A DNA stretch of 64,000 bases from JAHBTB01 sp964451255 (GTDB taxonomy: Bacteria > Armatimonadota > Fimbriimonadia > Fimbriimonadales > Fimbriimonadaceae): assembly GCA_964451255.1 (NCBI GenBank), contig CAYVHL010000001.1, positions 248,001 to 312,000 on the forward strand, read 5' to 3'. Shown here in pieces: positions 15,955-24,688 of the stretch. Below the pieces are notes generated by a model, which ran no database searches, had not been told where the DNA came from, and was given only the letters and a program-made list of their open reading frames with translations. Position numbers and translations under genes: made by a program. Each line of letters opens with the position of its first letter. Positions within the stretch are counted from its first letter, which is position 1.

Positions 15955-18204
15955 CTAGGGGGGCGGGGCCTCGCCCTCGTATCCGCCTCGGAAGCCCTGC
16001 ATGGAGAGGTTGATCAGCTTCATGAACGGCGACGCCTTGATCAGTGCTTTCTTCCGGTCGAGTTCTGCCCGAAGGTCCGGCGGCAACGAACTCATGGTGA
16101 ACTCTTCTCCACCCGGCTTCTGGGGATCCATCAGGACACCGTGCAGGCCACGAGAGGGCGCGACCTCGATCCGGAGCCGGATGACCGACCGTTTGCCCAC
16201 TCGGAACTTGACCGAGTCCAACTGCATCTCGTCCTTCGGGAAGTCGGGCATGCTCGACATGATGTCGAAGAGGCCGAGCTCCTCGAGGCCGAGCGCCCTC
16301 TCCCCCATCATTTCGAAGCCGGCTCCGCTACCCATCAGGTACGTCTCGCCAAAGGACGAGGCCGTGAGTCGCCCTCGCATGTCTAGACCGGTCGGCAAGA
16401 ACTCGGTCGGTTCGTCAGCCAAGTCGTTAGCAAAGTCGCCGAAGCCGGCCATCATCCCTGCGGCCATGGTGTTCATGATCTGGAGGTCGCCGTCCGGCCT
16501 CGGTGCCTTGAGCTTCTGTACCCTGCTGTCCGCTCCGAACACGGCCTTCTCAAGTTGTTGTTGGGCGCCGCGGGGGAGCGCGGCGAAGGTGACGGTATCC
16601 CCTCGCCTCAGTGCCGTCCTCGTGCCCCTGTCGAGCATGCCCCACAGACGCAGAATGTCGTTGTCCCCGCTCCCGAACACATTCTGGAAGGCCGAAGTGT
16701 CCATCAACGGAGATACCAGCGCGGTCTGCGTGTTGATGGCGTCCTCGGAAGCGCTGGCGACAAACTCGGCATAGTCGTCCAGAGTGAGCCAGGCTCCTTT
16801 ACGAACCTGCTGGATGACCTTGGTGGTGGTGGCCCGGTCTATACGGTTCCGGCGGGAGCCCTCCGCGTCGCTGGGATAGACCACCCACCATCCGGGGGTC
16901 TTTATCGCACCCAGCAACCCGGTGCGCTTGTCTTCCGGCCCCACTCCAAAGTAGCTGTTTGTAAGCCGTTCGACAGTAAAGTTGTCGGGACGGCCATACA
17001 TCGCAGAAGTCAAGATCATGTCGGGAAGGCTGGCGACGATGTTCACGCCGTTTCTCTCGGCCTGGTCGAAGAAGAAGTCCGTCGGTACAAAGCCGAGGGG
17101 GTCGTGATGGACCATGTCGGAGGCAAAGTCCAGGTCCTCCTCCTTCGTCTTCTCTGCTTTGCCACCACTGTTGAACCTGTTGGTGTAGACCTTGTTCCAA
17201 GTGAGCGTGCCCTCGCTCCAATTGATCTTGGTCTTCTGGATCTTCGGCTTCGGAGTTTCTACGCCCTCGGCCTGGATGCCTGGCGCAAAATCTCCGTAAT
17301 CATTCACACGAGGGTCGTCCGACAGGTTAGAGTCCTCGGTCAGCGCGGCCTTTCCGGCGCGGTCAAATGCGGCCAAGTGCAGGTTGACCTGCGAGACGTT
17401 GCCCCATCTCTTGGGCTTGCTCACGACCAGAAGGAGCTTGACCGGCATCGATTCGACCTTCTTTTGCCGGTAGTCGTATTCCGGCTGGTCGATGCCCAAC
17501 TCCTTCATGATCTTCTTCATCTCCTCTTCTTGAGGAACGATCGTCTGCACGTCGTCTCCGGTCTCGGACACCGCCACCACTTGGTTCCATTCGGTGATCC
17601 ACTTGGCAATGAAGGGCGTCGGGTCGATGTTGGGCAGAGCGGTCTGCATCCTCGTGGGGGCGGACGACATCACCACGCGGCTATCAGGTTCCAACCCCGC
17701 GAAGAACCCCGGGCCGAGCGCGCGGACGTACGCGGTCAGCAGCCGCCTTCCTGTGCCGGCCGGACCCATGAAGCCTTCTTCTTCGTCAGGCGTCGCACCT
17801 TGCCCCTGCTCCTTCTTGGGAGGCTTCGGATCAAGCGAGTCGATCATCTTCTGGATGTTCGCCCGATACCCTTGGATGCTCTTGGACTTGTGCTCGGCCT
17901 CCGCCCGTTTCCGCAGGTCATAGTCGGGAAGGAGCGTACTGGTGTCCCCGCTCTTCGACCACCGGGCTTGGCAGGCCTCGGCGACTTTGGCGAGAAGCTC
18001 GTCAACCGGGACGTCCTTGACAGAGACGCAGAGGTAGTCCTTCCACATGTTGCGGTCGGCAGTGAGCTTCAGACCGGTCTGTCTGGCGATCTCATCGACA
18101 ACCTGGGGGGCGGCGGCCGCCCGTATCTGGACCGTCACCTTGGTTTGTTGGGCAAAAGCGACACCACAAACCAAAACAGCCGAAAGCGACACCAATGCGC
18201 GCAT
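15955..18204 (-). CDS. Large secreted protein with N-terminal STN-like domain, function unknown
   Basis: A 749-residue protein with a Sec signal peptide (ALVSLSAVLVCGVAFA, cleavage before QQTK). Residues about 22-90 follow the secretin/TonB short N-terminal (STN) pattern: VTVQIRAAAAPQVVDEIARQ, then LCVSVKDVPVDELLAKVAEA. The remainder contains no family I can name. It holds repeated amphipathic segments, a charged DPKPPKKEQGQG linker near 125-140 and a Gly/Pro-rich end. No membrane helices follow, so it is periplasmic or cell-surface. A secretin C-domain is not apparent. It is the first gene after purB with 56 bases between. An 897-codon open frame on the other strand is a shadow. Confidence 0.8.
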   Translation of the reverse strand: MRALVSLSAVLVCGVAFAQQTKVTVQIRAAAAPQVVDEIARQTGLKLTADRNMWKDYLCVSVKDVPVDELLAKVAEACQARWSKSGDTSTLLPDYDLRKRAEAEHKSKSIQGYRANIQKMIDSLDPKPPKKEQGQGATPDEEEGFMGPAGTGRRLLTAYVRALGPGFFAGLEPDSRVVMSSAPTRMQTALPNIDPTPFIAKWITEWNQVVAVSETGDDVQTIVPQEEEMKKIMKELGIDQPEYDYRQKKVESMPVKLLLVVSKPKRWGNVSQVNLHLAAFDRAGKAALTEDSNLSDDPRVNDYGDFAPGIQAEGVETPKPKIQKTKINWSEGTLTWNKVYTNRFNSGGKAEKTKEEDLDFASDMVHHDPLGFVPTDFFFDQAERNGVNIVASLPDMILTSAMYGRPDNFTVERLTNSYFGVGPEDKRTGLLGAIKTPGWWVVYPSDAEGSRRNRIDRATTTKVIQQVRKGAWLTLDDYAEFVASASEDAINTQTALVSPLMDTSAFQNVFGSGDNDILRLWGMLDRGTRTALRRGDTVTFAALPRGAQQQLEKAVFGADSRVQKLKAPRPDGDLQIMNTMAAGMMAGFGDFANDLADEPTEFLPTGLDMRGRLTASSFGETYLMGSGAGFEMMGERALGLEELGLFDIMSSMPDFPKDEMQLDSVKFRVGKRSVIRLRIEVAPSRGLHGVLMDPQKPGGEEFTMSSLPPDLRAELDRKKALIKASPFMKLINLSMQGFRGGYEGEAPPP

Positions 18205-18260
18205 AACGCATTATCCTACGGGCAAGTGGCCATATGGGTTACTGGCCTCACGGCCACCAC

Positions 18261-19529
18261 TCAAACCGGGGCGTTGCGGAGGTGGTGGGCCAGGCTGAAG
18301 ACATCTTCGAGTTCTTCCGGGCTGAGTTTCGCGGCCACGTCCGGGTCGCTCCCGACACTGGTTTTGAAGTCCGACCCGTCCCACGCGGCGGCGGCGTTGC
18401 GCTGGGCGATCTTGTACGCCTCGCGCCTACCCATCCCCTTCAGGATCAGCGCCGACATCAGGTGCTCGCTGAAAACGAGGTCGCCCATCAGCCGGAGGTT
18501 CTTCGCCATGTTCTCGGGGAAGACCACGAGCCCGCGGAGGATCCTCGTCATCCGGCCCAACATGAAGTCGGCGAGTTGGCAGGAATCGGGCAGGACGATG
18601 CGCTCCAGCGAGGAGTTCGTCAGGTCACGCTCATGCCAGGTCGAGACGCTCTCGAGCATCGCGTGGGCGTTTCCGCGCAGTATGCGGGCGAGGCCGACCA
18701 CCGTCTCGCTGTTCCAAGGGTTGCGCTTGTGCGGCATCGCGCTGCTCCCGGTCTGTCCGGCGGCGAACGCCTCTTGGACTTCGAGTATCTCCGTTCGCTG
18801 GAGGTTGCGCAGTTCCGTGGCGATGCGCTCCAGGCCAGCCCCCAACAAGGCTAGGGCGTTCATGAAGTTCGCATGGCGGTCGCGGTTGATGATCTGGGTG
18901 CTGACTGGCTCGGGCCTCAGTCCGAGAATCTCGCACACGCGGGCCTCAAGGGCCGGTGAGACGTGGGCGTGGATGCCCACCGCCCCGCTGACCTTTCCAT
19001 GGGCAACCTCCTCGCGGCACCGCTCGATCCGGATCCGGTTCCGGTTGAGTTCTTCTTCCCAACTGGCCGCTTTGAAGCCAAACGTGATCGGCTCTGCATG
19101 GATGCCATGGGTGCGACCGATCATCGGGGTGGCGACGTGCTCCTTTTTGAGCCTGGTGACCTCGGCGAGAAGGGCGTCGATGCCGTCGATGACGACGTCG
19201 CACGAGTCGCGTAGCATCATGCCGAGTGCGGTGTCGATCACGTCGTAGCTGGTGACGCCGAAGTGCACCCACCGGCCCGCCTGGCCGATGTTTTCGTCCA
19301 GGTTGCGGACAAAGGCGGCGAGGTCGTGGCGGGTCTCGAGTTCGATCTCGTCGCAACGGGCGAGGTCGAACGCTGCTTTCGACTTGATCTCCTCGAAGTC
19401 GTCCTTCGGGATTGTCCCGGCCTCGAAGTGTGCCTGGCAGATGGCGACTTCGACCTCCATCCAGCGGCGATACTTGTCCTCTCGGCTCCAGATGGCGGTC
19501 ATAGCCGGGGTGCTATATCGGTCGATCAT
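18261..19529 (-). CDS. purB: Adenylosuccinate lyase
   Basis: A 422-residue enzyme of the fumarase/aspartase superfamily, acting twice in purine synthesis (SAICAR to AICAR, and adenylosuccinate to AMP). The superfamily signature GSSAMPHKRNPWNSE is intact, and MIGRTHGIHAEP carries the conserved TH pair. N-terminus MIDRYSTPAMTAIWS is typical of PurB. purD lies about 1.2 kb upstream on the same strand, separated by a secreted-protein gene. Confidence 0.97.
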   Translation of the reverse strand: MIDRYSTPAMTAIWSREDKYRRWMEVEVAICQAHFEAGTIPKDDFEEIKSKAAFDLARCDEIELETRHDLAAFVRNLDENIGQAGRWVHFGVTSYDVIDTALGMMLRDSCDVVIDGIDALLAEVTRLKKEHVATPMIGRTHGIHAEPITFGFKAASWEEELNRNRIRIERCREEVAHGKVSGAVGIHAHVSPALEARVCEILGLRPEPVSTQIINRDRHANFMNALALLGAGLERIATELRNLQRTEILEVQEAFAAGQTGSSAMPHKRNPWNSETVVGLARILRGNAHAMLESVSTWHERDLTNSSLERIVLPDSCQLADFMLGRMTRILRGLVVFPENMAKNLRLMGDLVFSEHLMSALILKGMGRREAYKIAQRNAAAAWDGSDFKTSVGSDPDVAAKLSPEELEDVFSLAHHLRNAPV

Positions 19530-19577
19530 GCGGTGCGCTCAGGGTACCTGGCGTCGCCCCGCCGCCGGGCCAAGGGG

Positions 19578-20723
19578 TCAACGCGGCGGGATGTCTCCGC
19601 CAGGATCCTCGGGCGAATCCTTTGCGCCAGGGATCCTCACGTATCTCAAGCCGATCCGGGCCGGAAAGTAGTCGGTCTCCGGCAACTCGATCCAGAAAGC
19701 CGAGTCGTGCCACGTGTACTGATAGGCCGCGCCAGAGTACGGTTCGACCAACCGGTCCTTTGGAGCGGCCAATTCAAGCGACTTCGGCAAAGTGCCGTGC
19801 TCCGCCCGGTAGATGTCGACGGCACAATACAGCCAAGCGACCTCGAGCAACGCCCTCCGCTTGATCTCGGCTTTGAGGTCTTCGGTGAGGATGGATGCCG
19901 TGCCGCGCACGAGGACGCCGTCAAGCCCGGTCTGGGCGGCGGCGCGGTCGCAGAGCTGCTTGAGGTTGTGGTATGTCGTTTTGTCAGCGGTGCCCAACAC
20001 GACCGTCGCCTGATCCATGAACTCCCGCAGCTTGGCGGACGCCGCACCCTCAAGTCTTGCCTTCTCCTGGGCACTCAGTCGGGCGACCTGCTCTTTCTCC
20101 GCGTCGGACATCAGGCTGGTGAAGTCGGGTGTCTGGCCCTTGCCGAGGTCGGTTTCAGCCTTCAGGTGGCTGAGGAATACGTGAGGGTCGAGCGAAGCTT
20201 CGGCCTCGGCCTGCAACTCCTTGGCCTTCTCAATCGGCAGGCTCTGGGCAAAGGGCTTCAACGAGTCGATGGCGATCGCCACCACCGCTGACTCCACCAA
20301 ATGGCCGATGACCGCCCCGCCGTTAGTGGAGAGCCGTGCCATTTTGAGGTTGGCGATACAGGAGTCGGCAGCTACCGCCGTGTTGCCTTGCGCCGCGGCC
20401 AAGAAGGCCCGACGGCTTGCTTCCTTCGCGATCCCTTTGATAGCGGTGTAGCGGTCGAATTGACCAACCCTCTCTTCAAACCGTCGTTGGGCCGCCCAAG
20501 CGTTGATATTTGCCAGCCGTGCGTTGAAGTCTGGTACGACGGCCGCCGATTTGGCTAAGAACTCGACGTATTTGCCACCGTCAAGCGCCTGCCTCATCAG
20601 CTCGTTATAGTCCGTGATCGTTTCAGAAGGAAGGTGGGAGGCCAGTTCGACATAAGGGTCGGGCGTCTGACCGGTGGCCCCGCCAACAAGACACGCCAAG
20701 GCAAGGACAAGCGAACTCCCCAT
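19578..20723 (-). CDS. Secreted protein of unknown function
   Basis: A 381-residue protein with a signal peptide (SSLVLALACLVGGATG, mature start about QTPDPY). The chain is mostly helical and Ala-rich; the final 80 residues (VDIYRAEHGTLPKSLE, DRLVEPYSG, YQYTWHDSAFWIEL) resemble the C-terminal part of many planctomycete/armatimonad secreted proteins in which YxxxHGxxPxxL precedes a pseudopilin-like beta sheet. I cannot assign a function. It lies between purD (12 bases upstream) and purB (49 bases downstream), probably in one transcript. Confidence 0.75.
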   Translation of the reverse strand: MGSSLVLALACLVGGATGQTPDPYVELASHLPSETITDYNELMRQALDGGKYVEFLAKSAAVVPDFNARLANINAWAAQRRFEERVGQFDRYTAIKGIAKEASRRAFLAAAQGNTAVAADSCIANLKMARLSTNGGAVIGHLVESAVVAIAIDSLKPFAQSLPIEKAKELQAEAEASLDPHVFLSHLKAETDLGKGQTPDFTSLMSDAEKEQVARLSAQEKARLEGAASAKLREFMDQATVVLGTADKTTYHNLKQLCDRAAAQTGLDGVLVRGTASILTEDLKAEIKRRALLEVAWLYCAVDIYRAEHGTLPKSLELAAPKDRLVEPYSGAAYQYTWHDSAFWIELPETDYFPARIGLRYVRIPGAKDSPEDPGGDIPPR

Positions 20724-20735
20724 GCTCAGGTTGTA

Positions 20736-21983
20736 TCACAGTCGGGCGATGTCCGTGCGAAATTGCATGCCGTCAAACTTGATCTTTGCGACCCCGTCAT
20801 AGGCGAGGTTTCGGGCAGAGGCGATGTCGACGCCGATGGCCGAGACCCCAAGCACCCGGCCACCAGAAGTGACGACTTCGTCGCCCAGATAGGAGGTCCC
20901 GGCATGGAACACGACGACGCCCTCCGGCATGTGGCCGAAGGTGATCGGCTTCCCCTTCTGATACGGCCCTGGATAACCACCGCTCGCGACCATGACGGTT
21001 ACCGCCGCGCCGGGATGGACCTCGACAGGCGGAATGGGCCAACCGTTGGCGACGGCGGCCAAAGCGTCGGGGAGCCCAGAGCCGAGGCGACGCACGAGAG
21101 TCTCGATCTCCGGATCGCCGAAGCGTACGTTGTATTCCAGGCACTTGACGCCTTCCGGCGTGTCCATGAGTCCGGCAAACAGGACGCCGCGAAAAGTGCC
21201 TCCCCGCCTCTTGACCTCAGTGAGGAGGGGGGCGACCACCTTCTCCTCCGTGAACCTGACCTTGTCTCCGGTGACCCAGTCGACCGGCGAGTAGGTGCCC
21301 ATGCCGCCAGTGTTCGGCCCCATGTCATGGTCCGAGGCGCGTTTGTAATCCTGGGCGACAGGAAGGCTTTGGAAGCCGGTCTCGTTACACAGGCAGATCA
21401 GGCTGAACTCGCGCCCGACAAGACGCTCTTCCAAGACGACGGTCCGGCCAGCCTCGCCGATCTCACCCGCCAGCATGAATCGGGACAGAGTGTCTTCGGC
21501 TTGGTCGAGCGTGTCACAGACGACGACCCCCTTGCCGAGCGCCGTTCCGTCCGCCTTGACCGCCACCTGGCGTCCCTCGGCGTATTCCTTCAGGACGTGG
21601 GCGAGCGCCTCCGTGTGGTCGGCGGTCGTGAGAGCGGTGGCCGTCGGCACGTCGCCGGCCGCCATCAGTTCTTTGGTGAAGGCCTTCGAGCCCTCGATCC
21701 GCGCCCACTCCTGGTCTGGCCCGACGACTGCGAAGCCCGCCGCCCGGAGGGTGTCGGCCAATCCATCGCAGAGCGGGTCTTCGGGGCCGACGACGACAAA
21801 GTCCGGGTTCGTCTGACGGGCCAGGTCGACCATCCCTTGGTGGTCGCGCACGGACACTTCGAATGTCGGATAGTCGTCTTGGATGCCCGCGTTGCCGGGG
21901 GCGCAGATCGCTTCCCCGTCCTGCGCGAGTTTCCAGCACAGGGCGTGCTCCCGCCCCCCGCCGCCGATGACGAGCGCCCTCAC
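20736..21983 (-). CDS. purD: Phosphoribosylamine-glycine ligase (GARS)
   Basis: A 415-residue ATP-grasp enzyme joining phosphoribosylamine and glycine in purine synthesis. Recognised by MRALVIGGGGREHALCWKL, KADGTALGKGVVVC, GPNTGGMGTYSP and the metal-site segment NVRFGDPEIE. The start is GTG, and GTGA overlaps the recR stop by 4 bases, so translation is coupled to the dnaX-ebfC-recR operon. Confidence 0.97.
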   Translation of the reverse strand: MRALVIGGGGREHALCWKLAQDGEAICAPGNAGIQDDYPTFEVSVRDHQGMVDLARQTNPDFVVVGPEDPLCDGLADTLRAAGFAVVGPDQEWARIEGSKAFTKELMAAGDVPTATALTTADHTEALAHVLKEYAEGRQVAVKADGTALGKGVVVCDTLDQAEDTLSRFMLAGEIGEAGRTVVLEERLVGREFSLICLCNETGFQSLPVAQDYKRASDHDMGPNTGGMGTYSPVDWVTGDKVRFTEEKVVAPLLTEVKRRGGTFRGVLFAGLMDTPEGVKCLEYNVRFGDPEIETLVRRLGSGLPDALAAVANGWPIPPVEVHPGAAVTVMVASGGYPGPYQKGKPITFGHMPEGVVVFHAGTSYLGDEVVTSGGRVLGVSAIGVDIASARNLAYDGVAKIKFDGMQFRTDIARL

Positions 21984-22573
21984 ATCTCCCTCCGATACTC
22001 AAGGGCGGAGAGGAGCGTCGCGCTGTCGGCGTAGTCAAGCTCGCCTCCGACGGGCATACCGTGGGCCAAGCGCGTCACCTTGACACCCAAGGGCTTGATA
22101 AGCCTTGCGAGGTAGAGGGCGGTGGTGTCGCCCTCGACAGTTGGGTTCGTTGCGAGAATGACTTCCTCGACGCCGACCTCGAGTCGGGCGACCAGTTCGC
22201 GCACTTTGATCTGCTCGGGGCCGATACCGTCAAGAGGATTCAGCAATCCGTGCAATACATGGTAGACGCCCTTATACTCGTTCAACCGCTCGATGCTGGC
22301 GATGTCCTTGGCCTCGCCGACGACGCAGATCTCGCGCTGGTGCCGGGTCGGATCCGCGCAGATCGGGCACGTCTCGGTCTCGCTGACGTTTTGGCACTGG
22401 GTGCAGAGGCGCAGCGACTCACGGGCGTGCCGCAGGGCGTCGGCCAGCCGACGGACGTCGTCTTCGGGGATCCGGAGGATGTGGAAGGCCAACCGTTGGG
22501 CCGACTTTGGGCCGACCCCCGGAAGACGTTCGAGCTGGGCGATCAGGTCGGCGAGCGGCCGGGCGAACTGCAT
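21980..22573 (-). CDS. recR: Recombination mediator RecR
   Basis: A 197-residue protein needed with RecF and RecO to load RecA at gaps. It shows the helix-hairpin-helix ERLPGVGPKSAQRLAFHIL, a four-Cys zinc finger (CTQCQNVSETETCPIC) and a Toprim region with ICVVGEAKDIASIE. The ATG at 22573 is 7 bases from the ebfC stop; the frame extends to 22777 but only as ebfC shadow. Confidence 0.97.
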   Translation of the reverse strand: MQFARPLADLIAQLERLPGVGPKSAQRLAFHILRIPEDDVRRLADALRHARESLRLCTQCQNVSETETCPICADPTRHQREICVVGEAKDIASIERLNEYKGVYHVLHGLLNPLDGIGPEQIKVRELVARLEVGVEEVILATNPTVEGDTTALYLARLIKPLGVKVTRLAHGMPVGGELDYADSATLLSALEYRREM

Positions 22574-22580
22574 GAACGGT

Positions 22581-22916
22581 CTACAGACCGAACTGGTCGA
22601 TACCGGGCACGTCGGGCATGATCTCCTTGACCTTGCTCTCGCGGAGGGCCACGGCCTGCGAGAAGCCGTCGCGGACAGCGCCGACAAGCAGGTCTTCGAG
22701 CGCCTCGACGTCGTCGGGATCGACGACGGACTTGTCGATCTTGAGCGTCTGCAACTCGCCAAGGCCGTTGAACACAAGCTTCACCTGGCCGCGGTCGACG
22801 ATGATGGGCTCGGAGGCCAGCTCCTGGTCGAGCTGTTGGGCACGGGCCATCGCGCCCTGCGCCTTGGCGAGCATCCCCTGGAAGCCCTGCGGTCCGAAAT
22901 TCTTAGGCAGTTTCAT
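22581..22916 (-). CDS. ebfC: YbaB/EbfC family nucleoid-associated protein
   Basis: A 111-residue DNA-binding protein that forms a tweezer-like dimer. The family pattern is visible in MLAKAQGAMARAQQLDQELA, VKLVFNGLGELQTLKID and DVEALEDLLVGAVRDG. Its start lies 14 bases inside the end of dnaX, and recR follows after 7 bases, the arrangement widely conserved in bacteria. Confidence 0.95.
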   Translation of the reverse strand: MKLPKNFGPQGFQGMLAKAQGAMARAQQLDQELASEPIIVDRGQVKLVFNGLGELQTLKIDKSVVDPDDVEALEDLLVGAVRDGFSQAVALRESKVKEIMPDVPGIDQFGL

Positions 22917-24528
22917 CTGTGTCTTTGTCGCTCTGTGGTGTGATGGTGGTGAAAATCTCTCTGGCCGTCTCGGCGAGCCGGTCCCCTTCTTGAGGTGATT
23001 CTACCGTCGTCGTCGTGGCTCTGGGTGCCGCCTTGGACTGGCCGACCTTGGCCGCACCGACGAATTGGAAGGCGGCGTCCTTGCCGGTCTTGGCCTTCCA
23101 TGACTCGGCGATCATTTTGACAAGCGGCTGCTTCTCCCTCACCCAGTCGGCGTCGCTGATGCGCTCGAACTCCACCGTCACCTCGCCGTCGGCGCATTGG
23201 GCGACTGATGAGCGCGGCAGCCGGGCTGCGGCCGTCTTCGACTTGGCGGAAATCTCCTGCACGATCTCGTGCCATGTTGCGTCGTCAGGCCCGGCCGGTT
23301 CCTTGGCCGGGACGGCCGAGGCAGGCTGAGGTCGGGCGACTTCGGGTGTCGGCTCCGGTCGATGGGGCTCCGGCCGCGCGGGGCCTGTGCTGACGACCGC
23401 CCGAACCGGCGTCGGGCTATCGACTACCCGAGCAACCCCTCTGGTCAGCAATTGTCCGATGCGCACCAGTTCTGCCTCAAGCCAGAGCCTAGGGAGTGTG
23501 ACGTCGCGGACCGCACGGTGCGCCTCGGCCACGGCAGAACGTAGGTCGAGCAGCTTGTCTGAGCCAAATCGTCCCGCGGCAGCGGCCAGACCAGCCTCTT
23601 GCGCTCCGTCGTTGCTCGCGCCGACGTTGACATGGTACGCCGCCCTGGTGAGGTCGCTCAAGCGGTACAGGAGAGACTCCAGGATCACCCGAGGGTCGCG
23701 GCCCTGGCGGTACAGCTGCTCCAGTTCGGTGACGGTCTGTGGCACGTCGCCGTCCGCAATAGCGGTCAAGAGGGCGTCAGCCTGGTCGTCGGCGACGAGC
23801 CCGAGTTGCCTGTAGACGTGATCGCTGGTGATTTTGCCTTCCGTCGTCAAGATTGCTTGTTCCAGCAGGGTCAGGGCGTCGCGGTACCCGCCGTCGGCCA
23901 TCCGGGCGATGGCGTGCAGGGCCGCGGGTTCTGCGTCGATCTTCTCTTGCTTGGTCACGTGCTCCAATCTGGAGACGAGATCCTGGACGGTGCCGCGATA
24001 GAACTCGAACCTTTGGCAACGAGACTTGATCGTGGGAGGCACCTTGGCCGACTCCGTCGTGGCAAGGATGAAGATCACGTGGTCGGGCGGCTCCTCGATG
24101 GTCTTGAGCAAGGCGTCAAAGGCCTTGGCCGAGAGGTCGTGCACCTCGTCGATGATGAAGACTTTGAACCGGCACTCGGACGGCCGATATTCACTGGCCT
24201 CGACAATGGCCACACGCACCCTTTCGACGCCCGACTCGCTTGCCGCGTCGATCTCGATCACGTCCATGCAACTGCCGTTCGTGATCGAGACGCAGATCGG
24301 GTCGTCTTCGGGCGGTTCCGGGGACGGCCCGTCGGTGCAGTTCACCGCCTTGGCCAGGAGACGTGCCGTGGAGGTCTTTCCCGTCCCCCGGGGGCCGGTG
24401 AAGAGGTACGCGTGCCCGATCTTGCCCTGGGCGATGGCGTTCTTCAGGGTCCGGACGACATGGTCTTGCCCGACCAGATCCTCAAAGGTCTGGCTACGGT
24501 ATTTGCGGTAGAGGGCTACGTGGGGCAC
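22903..24528 (-). CDS. dnaX: DNA polymerase III subunit gamma/tau
   Basis: A 541-residue clamp-loader ATPase. Walker A GPRGTGKTS (45-53), Walker B region FKVFIIDEVHDLS, sensor segment ILATTESAKVPPTIKSRCQ and the KYRSQTFEDLVGQDHV start are all clear. The zinc-binding module seems incomplete: Cys64, Cys79 and Cys87 are present, whereas the family normally has four Cys in this region. The Pro-rich linker (about 375-420) and C-terminal domain make it tau-like; I saw no evident slippery A-tract for a gamma product. The start is GTG. It sits directly downstream of the SRP RNA gene. Confidence 0.95.
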   Translation of the reverse strand: MPHVALYRKYRSQTFEDLVGQDHVVRTLKNAIAQGKIGHAYLFTGPRGTGKTSTARLLAKAVNCTDGPSPEPPEDDPICVSITNGSCMDVIEIDAASESGVERVRVAIVEASEYRPSECRFKVFIIDEVHDLSAKAFDALLKTIEEPPDHVIFILATTESAKVPPTIKSRCQRFEFYRGTVQDLVSRLEHVTKQEKIDAEPAALHAIARMADGGYRDALTLLEQAILTTEGKITSDHVYRQLGLVADDQADALLTAIADGDVPQTVTELEQLYRQGRDPRVILESLLYRLSDLTRAAYHVNVGASNDGAQEAGLAAAAGRFGSDKLLDLRSAVAEAHRAVRDVTLPRLWLEAELVRIGQLLTRGVARVVDSPTPVRAVVSTGPARPEPHRPEPTPEVARPQPASAVPAKEPAGPDDATWHEIVQEISAKSKTAAARLPRSSVAQCADGEVTVEFERISDADWVREKQPLVKMIAESWKAKTGKDAAFQFVGAAKVGQSKAAPRATTTTVESPQEGDRLAETAREIFTTITPQSDKDTDETA

Positions 24529-24549
24529 AGTAAGAGATCGAGAAGGTAA

Positions 24550-24645
24550 GCGCCGGGAATGATGCGTCGCCCAGGATAGCGGCTTACCGTTGCTGCCTTC
24601 CGGCCCTGGCGGGGTTCACCGTACCGCTGCCGCGCAGTTCCCGGC
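24550..24645 (-). ncRNA. ffs: Signal recognition particle RNA (small bacterial type, 4.5S-like)
   Basis: The minus strand folds into a long hairpin whose ends pair as CGCCGGGAA (24637-24645) with TTCCCGGCG (24550-24558). The apical part contains CCGGAAGGCAGCAACGG (near 24586-24602), closely matching the SRP Alu-less domain IV loop that binds Ffh. Length, about 96 bases, fits the small bacterial form. It lies 21 bases upstream of dnaX, the same order as scr-dnaX in Bacillus. Exact ends are estimated from the pairing. Confidence 0.88.
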
Positions 24646-24688
24646 GGGACGCTTCATCTTAGCATCCCGCCGGGGGCGCCTACCCTCT

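Noticed and set aside
16555..19248. An 897-codon plus-strand open frame opposite the STN-like protein and purB genes
   Set aside because: It is antisense to two genes with clear protein signatures; its translation is Arg/Val-rich without domain pattern, as expected from GC-rich codon bias.
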